Under the pieces are notes generated by a model that searched no databases, was not told the origin of the DNA, and saw only the letters and a program-made list of their open reading frames with translations. A program made the position numbers and the translations under genes. This document shows, one piece after another, positions 44,060 to 56,101 of a stretch of DNA of 64,000 nt. Position 1 is the stretch's first letter. Each line of letters starts with the position of its first letter. Origin of the DNA: Prototheca cutis (taxonomy: Eukaryota > Chlorophyta > Trebouxiophyceae > Chlorellales > Chlorellaceae); assembly GCA_002897115.2 (NCBI GenBank), contig BCIH01000007.1, forward strand, positions 832,227-896,226, read 5' to 3'.

Positions 44060-47000
44060 ATGCGGGGTGCCCTGTCCTTGCGCGCCGCCCAGGCGCTGAG
44101 AAGAGTCTGGGCATCGCCTTTGGCCGAGAATGCTCTACTACGAAGTATTGGAGAGCATGAAACTGCCCCGGCAAAGAACGGTCGTTGGGCTTCCTGCGGC
44201 AATGCGGTGTTACGTGCCTGGTGGGAGCCCCTGGCACCTGCCCAGACCTGCCGGGCATATACCTCGGCGTCCCGGAGCCCGGATACGGGGGTGAAGGAGG
44301 AGCATGGAGGAGCAGTGGTACCTGGTGGAAGTACTGCAGCAGAGCCCACTGCTGCTGGCCAGTCTGCAGCCGACCCCCCACCGCCGACAGTGGACTTGCT
44401 TCCCATGCTGGACCGGCCACCGGTGCGGGAGCTGAGCAGCCTTCCCCCCTCTGGGGTGGCTGCCGGCGAGACGCTGGTATCGCTGCAGCGCAGCGGACTG
44501 ATGCGTGACAGGGCACTGGCGTTGTATGTGAACAGCGCGCTGTTTGCTGAAGCCGCAACTGAATTCCGGCGGACGGTGCTGACCTCAGCAACACCCAAGG
44601 AGCTAGAAAGCATAGCGGCGCTGCGGCGACTGCCGCAAGACCAAGCGGTGGATGTGGTGTTCCCCGCATTTGCGCGGTTCGTGCTTGCACGGTACCACGA
44701 CCGCATCGCGCGGTACCGCGCGCTGGTGCAGACGGCCGACCTCCGCGCCCCGCACGCGTGGTTCCCGCTGGCGCGCGCACTCCGACGGAAAATAGTGTAT
44801 CACGCGGGGCCCACGAATTCGGGCAAGACGTACAGCGCGCTGCAGGCCATGCGCGCCGCGGGCAGCGGCGTGTACTGCGGGCCCCTGCGCCTGCTGGCGA
44901 TGGAGGTGTACGACAGGCTCAACGCTGAGGGCACGTACTGCGACCTCGTCACGGGGCAGGAGCGCCAGGAAATTCCGGGGTCCGCGCACGTCGCCTGCAC
45001 CGTCGAGATGAGCGACATGCAGCGGCGAGTGGACGTGGCCGTCATCGATGAGATTCAGATGATTGGCGACGAGAGCAGGGGTTGGGCATGGACCCGGGCC
45101 CTCATGGGCCTCCCGGCCACCGAGATACACCTGTGCGTTTGGTTAGCTGTGTTGATGTTGATTCTGGGGGTTTTGGGGATGGCAGTGCCGTCGATGCAGC
45201 TGTGGTGCCGAGGTTTGCACGGTGCAGTGCTGCTTCTCATAAACCCATCCAAGAATGAACCCAAGCAAGCCAACAAGCTACCCAACAGGTGTGGGGATGG
45301 CTCTGCGGTGGACTTGGTTCGATCGCTGGCGAAGGACATGGGTGAAGAGTTTGAGTTGCGGACGTACGAGCGGTTCACAAATCTGGAGCTCGAGGACGAG
45401 GGCCTGGGCGACTCGGGCTACTCCGCCATTCGCCCGGGGGACTGCATTGTCGCATTCTCCCGTCGCGACATCTTCCGTATCAAGCAGGTGGGACACAGTG
45501 TGGGCGTGAATGGGGTGGGGTGGGCAATGGAAGACGCAGACAGAAATGCTGCTGTGCTACAAGGTGAACAGCAATGTTCCAGGCCCCCCCATATCTTGCC
45601 CATACCAACAAAACAGGAGGTGGAGGAGCAGACACGGCATCGGTGCTGCGTGATTTACGGTGCACTGCCGCCCGAGACACGGCGTCAGCAGGCACAGCTG
45701 TTCAACACCCAGGGCAACAAGTACAGTGTGCTCGTGGCCTCTGATGCCGTGGGCATGGGACTCAACCTCAACATCGGCCGCGTCGTGTTCCACTCCCTCT
45801 ACAAGCGCCATGGTCGGTGGGGTACTGACTGGCTTTTTTTGGTGGAGGATTGCGTGCTGCCAGTCCACCTGCCATCTGCAGCCACCTGAGCCCATGGCCC
45901 TTCTTCGTGCCTTGAACACAGGTGGCCGGCAGCTGGTCCCTGTGCCGGTGCCCATGGTCAAACAGATTGCCGGGCGGGCGGGGCGCCGGAGCTCTCGATA
46001 TCCCATCGGACGCGTGACGTACCGTGAACGAGCCGACGGCGACCTCCTGGTCGAAGCGCTCAATGTGCGACAGCTCTGTTGTCTCTTTGGACATGATGGT
46101 CGGGGGGGAGGGGGGATTTGGGGTGTTTGGGGCAGGGGGATGAGGGAGGGGCGGGGGGGGGGGGGTGCAGCACAGGTTGCTGAGGGAACAGGGAGGGAAT
46201 GCCGAGTATGGAATGAGATCTGGCCTCATTGGAACGTCAATGATCACCCTAACTGACTTTCATCTGCCACTCACTGGGCAGACACCGCTGGGTATGCTGG
46301 TCACGCCCAAGGCCGGACTGTTCCCAGAGTTTGAGCATCTGGAAGTGTTTGCGGGACAGCAGCCGGAAACCAGCTTTGGGTAAGGCCAGGCGTGTGTCTG
46401 TGCTGTGTGTCCTGAGGCTGACCTGCATGTTGCATGAGGTTGCGGTGAGCGGCAGGGGCGGGCGGTTCCATCCACAGTCATTTTCACGTCAACCAGATGT
46501 GGCCCCTTTCTTCCAACCAACCGCTCCCCATCCTTCTTCCAAACTGGAATCCAGGGAGACGCTGTCCAACTTTGCAAGGCATGCTGTGCTGGACTCTTCC
46601 TTCTTTCTGTGCAAACAAGATGGCATTCTGAGCATCGCCGCAATGCTTGCCGAGGTTGGTTGACCCAGCGGGTTGCGTTATTGAGGGGTGGGGCCGGATG
46701 GCAGTTGCGTTTTTTGGCGAGGAGGCCCTCTTGTTCTTCGGCAACCCTCACCACCCTCATATGTTTACAACGAACAGATCATGGACAGCAATCCCAACAC
46801 CCACCCACTCATCCACCCAATAGCAGACGCGGCTGTCGCTGCGAGACATGTACACATTCTGTATGGCCCCCGCGGGTCTGAGCGACTTGCACGTGATGGC
46901 GGCGCTGCTGCAGTTTGCACGGGCGTACGCCAGCGGGCAGCCTGTGGTGTTGGATCTGCCGCTCCCCCGAGTCATGCCCAGCAACGCGGAGGAGTTGCGG

Positions 47001-47396
47001 CGACTGGAAACCGCACATGCCATCGTCAACCTCTGGCTCTGGCTCAGCTACCGGTTTGAGGAAGAGGCCTTCCCCGGGCGCGAGCAGAGCCAGGCCCTGG
47101 CTGCCGAGATCTGCGACCTGCTCCACCGCGGGCTCCGCAAGGTCACACGCCTGGCCAAGACCAGGACCGCTTTGGGAATGGCAACGCCGACAAAATCGCC
47201 GCGCGGCCGCAAGCGTCCGTCGGGGAGGGCCAGCCGGCAAAGACAAGTCTCCGCGCCGCCGCCGCCGCAGACGCTCGACAGTGCGCACCGACGCCTGCTC
47301 GCGCGGTTTGAAGAAGATGCCCAGCTGCTCGCCGCCACACGGGAAGATCTCTGGGGCCGACCGCGCCGCCGACGGTCCCGCGTCGCAGCGCACTGA
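44060..47396 (+). CDS. SUV3: SUV3 ATP-dependent RNA helicase (mitochondrial degradosome type)
   Basis: Exons 44060-45132, 45289-45487, 45617-45812, 45922-46064, 46282-46379, 46555-46654 and 46827-47396 join in phase to 792 residues. The N-terminus is Arg/Ala-rich, a mitochondrial presequence. Ski2/DExH-type motifs: Walker A GPTNSGKTYSAL, CGPLRLLAMEVYDRLN, VTGQE, Walker B VIDEIQMIGD, RRDIFRIKQ, YGALPPETRRQQ, SVLVASDAVGMGLNLNI and QIAGRAGRR, followed by the SUV3 C-terminal helical domain (LRDMYTFCMAP) and a basic tail. It unwinds double-stranded RNA for 3'-5' decay in mitochondria. The basic low-complexity tail after residue 720 is typical of plant and algal forms. Confidence 0.95.
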
Positions 47397-47849
47397 TGGA
47401 TTTGCACGCTTTTCAAGAGCAGGCCCTCATGAACCAGTTGGAGAGCACAAGGTGACATATATTTCTTTCAGAGCGAACGAGTGCATTTTGTTCATGGGCA
47501 CACTACACTTTGAGTGTCGCCCTGGCCCCCCCGTGCGTGAGTGTGGTCGGGCACGTGCTTTCATAGTGAGAGCCGCTGGCGCGACGGCAGAGCGGGGCAC
47601 TGCCATTTGTAGTTTCTGCCGTCGCTTTCAGAAAGGGTCGACAAAAAATACACTCATTGAACGGATGGGTGGATGGATGAAGCAGGAACCGCTTCACAAA
47701 ACGCTGGCGGCAATGGCAGGTCATTGTTCACAATATCACAAAAAACAGGAGACCAGGTGTTGTCGGGTCTTCAAGAGCACTGTGCTTGTGCACGTATGGC
47801 TGGGATAAAAACGACAATGGCCTCCCCTCCCATCCACACAGCTTCCTTC
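47397..47849. other. Convergent 3' region (SUV3 / ALDH-like)
   Basis: 450 bases with no gene seen. Confidence 0.4.
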
Positions 47850-49876
47850 TCAGGTGGTGGTCCTGTGGCCGACAGAGGCATGGGCGGCGTCGACCGCGGG
47901 TTCGATAGCCGCACCGGCGGCGTGGCGTGCCTCGTCAGCACTGGTGTCGCGCATGGCCCGGGCAAACCCGCGTGCTCCATCCAGAATGCCGACAGCCATC
48001 GTGCGTGCCGTGCGGAGCGTCATGACCTGGTACTCCATGGGCAGCGGGTGGAGGTAGGACTCAAAGGGCAGGCGCACCACGCCCTTTGCCGGGTTGTGAA
48101 GCATGAGGGAGTTGCCGGCCATGCCCAGGCGAGTCAGGACTCCCGGGAGCAGATCACTGGGTTCGGGCCGCTGCGACGCCTGGACACCCACGCGGAAGAG
48201 TGCAGGGTCGGGTCTCCCTGCGTGACAGCCGCGAGGAAGCTGCGCCGACAACGCGGCGAGTCGCGGCGGGCAATTGACGCAGACCATGCCGTACTCCAGG
48301 CGCATGATCGCGGCCTCGATATCGGCGCGGTGCTCGCGGTGTGCGGCCTTGTTCACCATGATCGTTGCAGCGACGTTGCCACGCAGCGTGCGGGTGCAGA
48401 CATCGACGGCCTCGTCCAGGAAGCCCCGGAGCATGGCGTGCTCATCCCCCGGTTCAACGGGCAGGCGACCAATGGCCAGCCATCCGACTCGGCAGTCGGT
48501 GTGGCCAAAGGGCAGATGGTCGCGTGTGGCCGAAGCCCACGGACCTAGCTCTAGCACCGCCCAGGGAGGGCAGGGCTCTGTGCCTTCAGGCAGGTCGCTC
48601 CGGGCCCGGGCGGAACTCACCCACGCCGTCGGGTACTCCTTCAGCAACGCCTCGTGCCGCGCGGGCGCGCCGGGGTCAAGCAGTGCGGGCCGCTTGTACA
48701 CGTCCAGCTCCTCCTTCACCAGTCGGATAAACTCGTCGCCCTGGTCCCAGGCCGCCGACAGCAAAACTACCCGGGGCGACAGCGGCGCTGCCGACCCCGC
48801 GTACGCCAGTGCCTCGACCAACACCTGGCTCTGGTGCTGGAGCGCGGCCTGGGACCAGCGCCCTGGAACCACGATCCACGGCGTCGCGCCGGAGATGTCA
48901 CCAGTGACCGTTCCGGGGAACGGCGCCGTGGGGGGCCCGCTCGACGCGGTGCCCCCCACGACACCTTTGGGCCCAGCATTACCGCCAGCGGCGCTGAACG
49001 GCAGACCTGCCGGCGCCAGTCCGGCAAGCGCCCGCACGGTGTCTGGGGTGTGCCCCACCAAATGCAGGCGGTCCAGCCCCGGGAAGACCAGCAGCTTTGC
49101 CATGTCCTCGACGGGAACGACCACGGACGCAAAGTACCCTTCGCGGCCCAGTGGGTCCATGATGTACTCCACAGCCAGCTGGAGCGGGCGCTGGTACGGC
49201 GGCAGCGCCAGCCCCACCACGCAGTCCTCGGCAAAGGCCAGGTGCAGCACCCCCAGCAGCGCTTCCACGGGGCTGTGCCCGGCGCCGTGGACCAGTGCCA
49301 GCGCCGGGGACGAGCCCGCGGGCCCTCGTGTGGGTTCGACCCCTGGCTGCAGGGTCACTTCAGTGCTGGAAGCCCACCCCAGGAGCGACAGCCAGCGCTG
49401 CACAAAGCCCCAAGGGTAGGCCTGAACCACGTAGGCGTCGCCCTCTTTGTCCGCGGGCGGCACGGGCACCTCGCCGCCCTTGCGCAGCAAATCCAACGTC
49501 GCGAGCAGACCATCCAGATAGTTGGCCAAGGGAACGACCATGCCCCGAAGCTCCTGTGACGCCGCCGCCTGGGAGGCATGAGGGAGGAGGCGAACGCATG
49601 GGCATCCGGATTGTCAAGGCAGTGCTCTGTCGTTCCTATGGACAATCTATGCTCCCCAACCCCCTCCTCCCTGACAACGCTTGTTCATTCACACACCTCC
49701 TTGGGGATGCCACGGACGGTGGCAGCCGCCACGCCCCAGGTGGCTGCGGCACTCAGCACTCGGCTCCTAATCTCCAGTGCCGACGTGTACTTGTCTTCCC
49801 ATGTCGTGGAAGCCCAGTCAGCCTTTCTATTGGACAGAACCGTCAGCAGCTGGGTGGGGTTCTCCTGCTCCGCCAT
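47850..49876 (-). CDS. ALDH-superfamily protein lacking the catalytic cysteine
   Basis: Exons 49876-49697 and 49568-47850 join in phase 0 to 632 residues. The first exon (MAEQENPTQLL, NRKADWASTTWEDK) resembles the helical N-terminus of long bacterial-type aldehyde dehydrogenases; the body has the Rossmann-fold and the family segment TPWIVVPGRWS, at about 288. In active members the sequence ELGN-x-TPVIVVPG carries the general-base Glu and NNGSFNCNA-x-R the nucleophilic Cys. Here these read DISGATPWIVVPG and YAGSAAPLSPRVV, so both the Cys and the Glu are replaced. NAD binding may persist. No targeting peptide is obvious. Divergent from the CBL gene. A role as a scaffold or regulatory pseudoenzyme is inference. 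Confidence 0.75.
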
Positions 49877-50509
49877 CGTGGTGCCTGTGTGGGCCCGCTC
49901 TCGCACCTGCTGGGTGGGACAAGGGACACCAAACCAGGTCGTGAGGCGTCAGCGCCACTGCAGGCAGACGTGCGCAGGCCACGTCGTGATTCAAACATGA
50001 TCGCATATGCTGGAATGGATCCCGAGGACCAACATAAAGGTCCCCAAGCCAGTACCGAGATCGTCCGTGCAGCCCCGACAGCAGCCAAGCAGGCCCAAGC
50101 TCCGATCAGCGCTCGTCGTCGACCCAAACCAAAAAGGTAAAGCAACGGCTCCGCAGATGTCGATGCACGATAATGTGGTCAATGAAGCAAGTAGATATAA
50201 TTCTGCCTATACACGAGCATGGCATCATGTCCCGGGAGGCAGCGATGAGGCAATGCCGTCATTTCATGAGGGGCCTGGGGGCCTGGCTCGCGGGTGAGCT
50301 CGCAAGAAATTGTGAGGCGGGTCCAAGCGTACGGCAGTCCTCGTGCAGCGGATCAGGGCGAAACCTGTGGATGGAATGAATGTATATGAGTAATACAAAT
50401 ACTACACTGTATCCATGACAGACTGCATTATCGCGTGACATCTCTTTGACAGCGGAGAAGAAGACCTGGCTGGAGAATACCATTGCAGCATGCCCATTCG
50501 GAGCATCGG
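49877..50509. promoter_or_regulatory. Divergent intergenic region (ALDH-like / CBL)
   Basis: About 630 bases between divergent ATGs. One minus-strand frame contains a hydrophobic stretch but starts only with TTG and has no plausible splice into the ALDH-like gene. Confidence 0.35.
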
Positions 50510-52091
50510 ATGGGGTGCGGGTCCAGTAAGCCCGAAGCTGAGGGAGCTGAGCTGATCCGGAGCAAGTCTCAACTGTCGAGCCTGGCCCCGGGTCCGCCAC
50601 AGCTCCCATCTGTGGTGCTGGGCTTCAGCGTCCCTGCGCTGGCGGCGCAAACCCAATGTGTGCGAGCGGTGCATGGGGCTATGATGCTGGGGCCAGCGCC
50701 TCACGCACTTTGGCCTCGGTACCGTGCATGAATGAGGCTTCGATGTGTCCTGAGATGGGGCACCTTAAGAGCCCACAACTTGCTGCTTCCTGTCCGTGGG
50801 AATGCGTTTGGGGCGCACACTCGCAAACAACACCCTGGCAATCCCTCGGCATCTGCAGTCTCGGAGGCTGAGATCGCCTCCCTTGCACGTCTTTTTGACA
50901 GAATCAGCAACGAGTTCCACAAGGTAACCTGTCAGGGGGTTCATGGGAGCTTCTTTGAGCCCCTCTGCTGTCTTGGGGTCGGTGATCGGGAGGAGGGCCA
51001 TCGCTCTCTGCGCCTGTTGTAGAGCCGCAACACCCACGCGAAATGCCATTGCCCTCCAAATGCCGCCAGGACAACCTCATACACAAGGATGAGCTCATGT
51101 GGGCACTGTTCAAGGCCCGCCGGGACAGCCTTTTCGCTGACCGGGTGCGGCCATGCGTCTGCTATTGTTTGTTGGGAGGGTCCTGCGGCTGGGTGCAGAA
51201 TGCCGGGGTTTGGTGCATGAGCGGGCGCAGTTCAGCTCCACGCACGCGCGCATGCATGCACGCATGCATGCATGCTGGAAGCAAAACAGTACCCGCACGG
51301 TGGCAGAACACACCCCACTTTTCCTTCCGCCAACACTGCAGGTCTTTGAGCTGTTTGACATCAAGCAGAACCAGGTGCTGGACTTTGAGGAATTTGTAAA
51401 ATCCCTGAGCGCTTTCCACCCAAAGACGTCTGTGGAGGAGAAGGCATCATGTACGCCGGCGTATTTTATTTTACGGGGGTGTGCTGCCGCATGGTGGTGC
51501 TGGTTGGATGCATTGGAACGCGGTCGTCCTTGAGGGCCGACGCCGAAGCCGGTCTGGTGCGGGGAGATGGTTCCTATTTCGGAGCTGGGGCTCTGGGTCC
51601 ATGCACTACACACACATGTCCTCATCCACTCCTTTCATGCCCACCCTGTGCAGTCGCCTTCAGGTTGTACGACATCGGGCACACCGGCACCATCGAGCGC
51701 TCTGAGTTGCGGCGATTCCTGATAGCCATCATGGCCGAGAACCCTGCCATTGATTTTGATGAGTCTGCACTCGACGCCATCGTGGACAGCGTACGGTGGT
51801 GCTGGTGTTGTTCCTCTCCCTCCTTCCTTGTCCTTGTCTGGTCCAAGAACGGTGTGAGGACTGCAAGCTGGCCGGGGACAAATCTTGCTCTCTCAGACAA
51901 CACAAGTCAACAATCTCCCAACTCTGCAGACGTTCCGGGAGCTGGATATTGCACGGGACGGCAGGATCAACCCGGAGGAATGGGCCACGCTGGTCCGGAG
52001 AAACCCCGATATCATCGCTTTTATGACGCTGCCAGTGTTGGAAGAGCTGACGGCACGCTTTCCTCCTGTGGTGGAGGGGAACCGGACCTAG
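50510..52091 (+). CDS. CBL: Calcineurin B-like (CBL) calcium sensor, N-myristoylation type
   Basis: Exons 50510-50611, 50867-50923, 51070-51144, 51342-51450, 51654-51790 and 51930-52091 join in phase to 213 residues, the standard CBL length. The N-terminus MGCGSSK has Gly2 and Cys3 for myristoylation and S-acylation, hence membrane attachment. EF-hand loops: a degenerate first (DNLIHKDEL), then DIKQNQVLDFEE, DIGHTGTIERSE and DIARDGRINPEE. VFELFDI, FEEFVKSLSAFHP and FAFRLYDI are CBL hallmarks. CBLs bind and activate CIPK kinases in plant and algal calcium signalling. The 3' splice site of exon 2 has an alternative a few bases upstream. Calcineurin B itself is the main alternative; CBL is preferred from the sequence around EF2. 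Confidence 0.88.
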
Positions 52092-52443
52092 GCTGCAGCA
52101 TGGTCTGGTCAAACGGAGACCCAGTGGCCCTTTGATGATGGCGATGAAGCATGCATGCAGGCCCACATGCCTTGCTTCATGCAGATTCTTCTTTTCACAC
52201 TGCCCATTTATTGAAATGCATTGCACGTGCCGTTGCCCAAGCATTGTACATGTCTTCATCTTCTGCTCCTTCTTCCTTGTACAATCTAGGAACAAGCATA
52301 AGGTTGCTTGGTTGTTCTAGCGAGAGGCCGCAAGGTGCGTGCATCGCAGCGGTCAACGCCTGCGTCTCTATCCGATGCGCAGAGCGCGGCCAGCCCCGAG
52401 GGAGGGCACGCCGATCTGGCGGCGGCGTACCAGCAATCAAATG
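52092..52443. other. Convergent 3' region (CBL / malic-enzyme-like)
   Basis: 350 AT-richer bases, no gene seen. Confidence 0.4.
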
Positions 52444-54717
52444 TCAGCTGTACCGGCGGTAGCTGGGGTCGTGGGCAGAGGCCAGGATCTTAGCCATGAT
52501 GTCGTGAGGCTGGGGCATCTCCGTCGCGACCCCGGCGTGGTAGGCCATCGTGGCGACGGCCGCCGCCACGCTCGCCGCCACCTCCTGCAACGCGCTCACC
52601 GGTGGGTACAGCGCCCCCAGCGCCAGGTCCCTTTCTGCAGCATGGTGTTTCTTAAAGGTTTGTGGCTGAGAAAAAACAGTATGGGGCTGTGGTGATTGTC
52701 AGAACACACGGGAGCCTGGTCCAAGGCACATGTTCTTGTCTGGTTAGCAGGAGGCCCATGCCCAATGGCCCATCCGACCCCTTGCGTTCCTCCAAACCCA
52801 CTCGCCCCCCCGGGGGAGGGGGTAAAATAAATGAATCAACAAACACAGCACAGGGAAATAAATGTATCAAAANAAAACAGCAAACCCGCCAGCAATAATC
52901 CAACGCACCAGTGACAGAATCGGCGACGGCTCGGGCTGCGGCGAGGAGCATGTCTTCGCGCAGGCGCGTGGCGCGCGTGACCAGGAGTCCCTGGCAGAGT
53001 CCCGGGAAGATGTACGCGACGTTCGCGGCACGCGTCTCGTGCTGCTCTTCTCCAGCCACTTGGACCGAGCGGCAGGTCATGGCGTCTGCAAACAGCGCGG
53101 CGCCATTGGACCACTCGTACGCGTCCTGTGCGGCGAGCTCGCTAAACCCGGCGATGCCGTCGGCGTCGTGCTGACTCAGCGGCATGAGCACGGGGCGGGG
53201 GCTTGCAGCGGCCATTTCGCGGACGACGTCGGCGGTCCACGCCCAGGCCGGGACGTCCTTGGCCAGTCCGATGAGCACGGTGGGCTGGACTTCACGGACC
53301 GCAGATAACAGATCAGGACACAGCGGCCCATCCTGGAGGTAGGGCAGGAGGTGGTCGGGCACAGTGTCAAGATCCGGACGATCCTGGACCATCAGGCCCG
53401 CGCGGTCCACAAACCAGATGCGTTTGCGCGCGTCCCACACGGTGCCCCCACGGTGCTCCCGCTGCACTGCCTCCTCAAGCAGCTCCGCCACTGCGGCGAG
53501 TTCGGCGTCGTCGCCCACGAGCATAAAGCGGTGCGCGGACAGGCTGCCGCCCGTGGCCGCCAGCGCGGCGTACAGACCCGCGAGGACTGTGGCCGGCAAC
53601 CCGTGCACCGCATCCGAGTACACGGGCATGTTGGCTCGGTGATTGACAATCAGCTCCTGCGCAGCCCCGTAACTCATGTCCGCGACATCGACCACCAAAC
53701 TTGTGCCAAAACGGCGCCGGACGGCAGCCATGAACTCTTCGCGCAGCGCCCGCGCGGGCTCGCCGCGTTCGCGGCGGCGAGGCAGCCCGACGTAGAGGGA
53801 GTCCGACAGCAGGCGTGCGTTGTCGGTGCCGACGTCGAGGACGACGGGCAGGCATCGCGAGGGGTTGATCCCGCCAGCCACGGCCAGCAGCGCCAGGCGC
53901 GTCAGCGGCGACCCGATGGCCTGCACGCCCCAGTCCCCCGCAGCACCGAGGCTCTCGCCGTCTGTCACCGACACCAGTTTCACGCGGCGCATGGGCCAGT
54001 TGCGCAGCAGGCGCCCCACGCCCCCCGCGTCCTCCAGGCTCACAAACATGCCCCGCGGCAGAGCGCGGAACATCAGGCTGAACCGCTCGCAGTACCGCGC
54101 GGCGTTCGGGTGCTGCAGTACCGGCAGCAGCTCGGTCAGGTTGCCGCGCATGACGTAGTGAAACAGGCGCTCGTTGCGTTCCGCCAGCTGCAGCAGATAC
54201 GCCAGGCGGTCCACGTCGCTGCGCTGGGACCGCAAGTTGACCATGACGCGCTCCGCCTGAATGTCCTGGCCCAGGACCTTGGACGGGAGCAGGCCACGCA
54301 GGAACAGGCGGTCCCGCTCCTCCCTCGTGAATGCAAGTCCCTTGTTGTACTGCATACAATACAGCTAGCACAGGTGTGATTCAATATCAATCGTAATGTG
54401 TGTGCGGGATTTCCCTTGTTTGGCAAGAGTACAAGCAGAGTCACCTCACCACCGCTTCCTAGTAAGGCCCCACCACCACCCGCCCACCCATCCACTGCTC
54501 CACTACCAACCTTGGAGTTTCGGATGAGGTCCACGCCGGTGAGCACGGTGGATGCCCAAGGGGGCACCACCGCGTCCTCTCGCTGGCCCTCGTCGCCGTC
54601 ATCGTCCGCCTGGCGCCCAAACCCCGTGTACAGCGTGGCGCAACCCCATTGGACCCGGCCTGGCCGGGGCTGGCCTAGTCCAGCAACCCGGCGCAGCAGC
54701 GCCCGGGCCAGTGGCAT
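52444..54717 (-). CDS. Malic-enzyme-family protein with altered active site (probable pseudoenzyme)
   Basis: Exons 54717-54511, 54349-52909 and 52634-52444 join in phase to 612 residues. Mitochondrial-type presequence (PLARALLRRVAGLGQPRPGR). The malic-enzyme frame is clear: LIRNSK|YNKGLAFTREERDRLFLRGLLP, RGMFVSLED, LVSVTDGE, CLPVVLDVGTDN, LSDSLYVGL, PATVLAGLYAAL, RPVLMPLS, VAYIFPG and LYPPVSALQEV. However the catalytic Tyr motif (VYTPTVG) reads VLQHPNAAR, the catalytic Lys (PVGKL) is Arg (PLTRL), the metal site FEDF is VADM and NDDIQGT is YSDAVHG, and the nucleotide loop GAGEAA is VGDDAE. Malate decarboxylation is therefore unlikely. One ambiguous base lies in intron 2. Confidence 0.85.
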
Positions 54718-54915
54718 GATCAAGTGCAGGCGAGATCAAGGTCCGGTGCCTGCCGGGGAGGCGCCTTGGCACGGGAACCGGTGCGGGGACCGGGGAGGGC
54801 CCTCTCGGCACACCGACAGGGTTGATGCTGCGCCCTCGCCCCAGCAGCACAGCGGAGGCGTACACAGATCAGCGCACGCCCTCACACGCAGCGGCGTGTG
54901 CAATGAGAATCCATC

Positions 54916-55086
54916 ATGAGCAAGCATGACATCGGGGGGGTGCGGGAGCGAGATTCGGGGGAGTGGTGGGGCCGGATCGGTGCGCTTGCCACCCAATATT
55001 TCGTCCTCGCCAGCATGGTTGTCATCGGTACGGCATTTTTCATCGCAGTGCTCTCAATCCCAGCACATGTTCGGCCGCATGCGTGA
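54916..55086 (+). CDS. 56-residue single-pass membrane protein candidate
   Basis: Uninterrupted frame from ATG to TGA starting 199 bases from the divergent malic-enzyme-like ATG. A short charged N-terminus (SKHDIGGVRERDSGEWW) is followed by about 24 hydrophobic residues (YFVLASMVVIGTAFFIAVL) and a short basic tail. The charged head, single helix and size resemble small respiratory-complex or plastid membrane subunits, but no family was recognised. Chance is possible; a GT at 55027 could also begin an intron. Confidence 0.4.
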   Translation: MSKHDIGGVRERDSGEWWGRIGALATQYFVLASMVVIGTAFFIAVLSIPAHVRPHA

Positions 55087-56101
55087 ACTTGGTATGATGC
55101 AAGATAGATGCTGCTGTTCTCCTACTTCTGAGACTATGCTGCTTGGAGTTCAACAGGCTGTCTTGGCGGGGATTGGTCCCTAAGTCGATGATTGGCCCCC
55201 AACATGATGATTGCCCGCCGGCCGTGCTCAGGCCCCAGATCACAACTGGCGAGCTGGGCTGCGAGACTTCGCATGCAGCCTGAGAAAACAGTGTCCTGTG
55301 CTTTGGGCTGCAGTTGCATGCTCGTTCATAACCCTGTATTGCCCGTGAGCGAGCCCAGTGCAGTGGGTTTCATGCACTCATGCCATTTTTTCTAGGTAAC
55401 CACGAACCAAACGGCCCAAGGGCCAATGCACTGCTTCCAACATCCGGAGCATTGGTGTCAGGATGGTTCTTTGCCCGCAATGCTTCAAGGGACCCATCCG
55501 GCCGCCATTACCTAATAGCCCGGGCACCCTCCCAGGGCCGGGTCTGAGCAGGTTGAGGCGCCCAGGGATTGATCGTCTACAATCCATCCGCCCATTTACG
55601 TCCATCAAAACGAGAACGTTCACCCGGTAATGGTTCGCGTCTGCGGACCTGTAGCAGCACGACTAATTGGGCAACGTGGCCACCGGGGGCCGATGCAATC
55701 ACACGGGGATGCAGCAAAACCCTACCTTGTGGGTGCCGCGAGGGAGCAATACACAGCCAGCACCCCCGTGCTGCACGCTCAGAGACGCCAATCAGAACAT
55801 AATATCATCATCGGCTCTAGCTCCCGACTGCAAGGAGCTGTTTGCGATCGGCATTGCCCTGGAATGCTGACTCACCCAAAGGGCTGTCCAGCTCCGCTGC
55901 TCTCCACGTGACAGGACCGATGTCGTCCTTTCTCACATCCAGGTTCCCGAAGCACCCACTAGCGTCGTATATCTTCAGTGGGAGGGGAACGAGCATCCTA
56001 CAAGCTATTTTTCACTTATCCCAGCATACCAGTTTCACTGGGCATCCCGTCGCCCGCTCTCATCGACCTCGTCGGTCTGCTGCCCTAGCCCTCATTACGC
56101 G
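55087..56101. other. 1 kb upstream of glutamine synthetase
   Basis: No gene or repeat seen. Should hold the glutamine synthetase promoter. An AT-rich tatat motif occurs near 55968, but its role is unproven. Confidence 0.35.

Noticed and set aside
49843..50145. Minus-strand hydrophobic frame that might be a membrane anchor of the ALDH-like protein
   Set aside because: Starts only with TTG, contains no suitable donor in phase with the ALDH-like exon, and the ALDH-like gene has its own ATG in good context.
51249..51276. GCATGC-rich palindromic repeat in a CBL intron
   Set aside because: Simple-sequence repeat without evidence of function.
53351..54379. Plus-strand 342-codon frame
   Set aside because: Antisense of the malic-enzyme-like exon; His/Gln/Arg-rich shadow.
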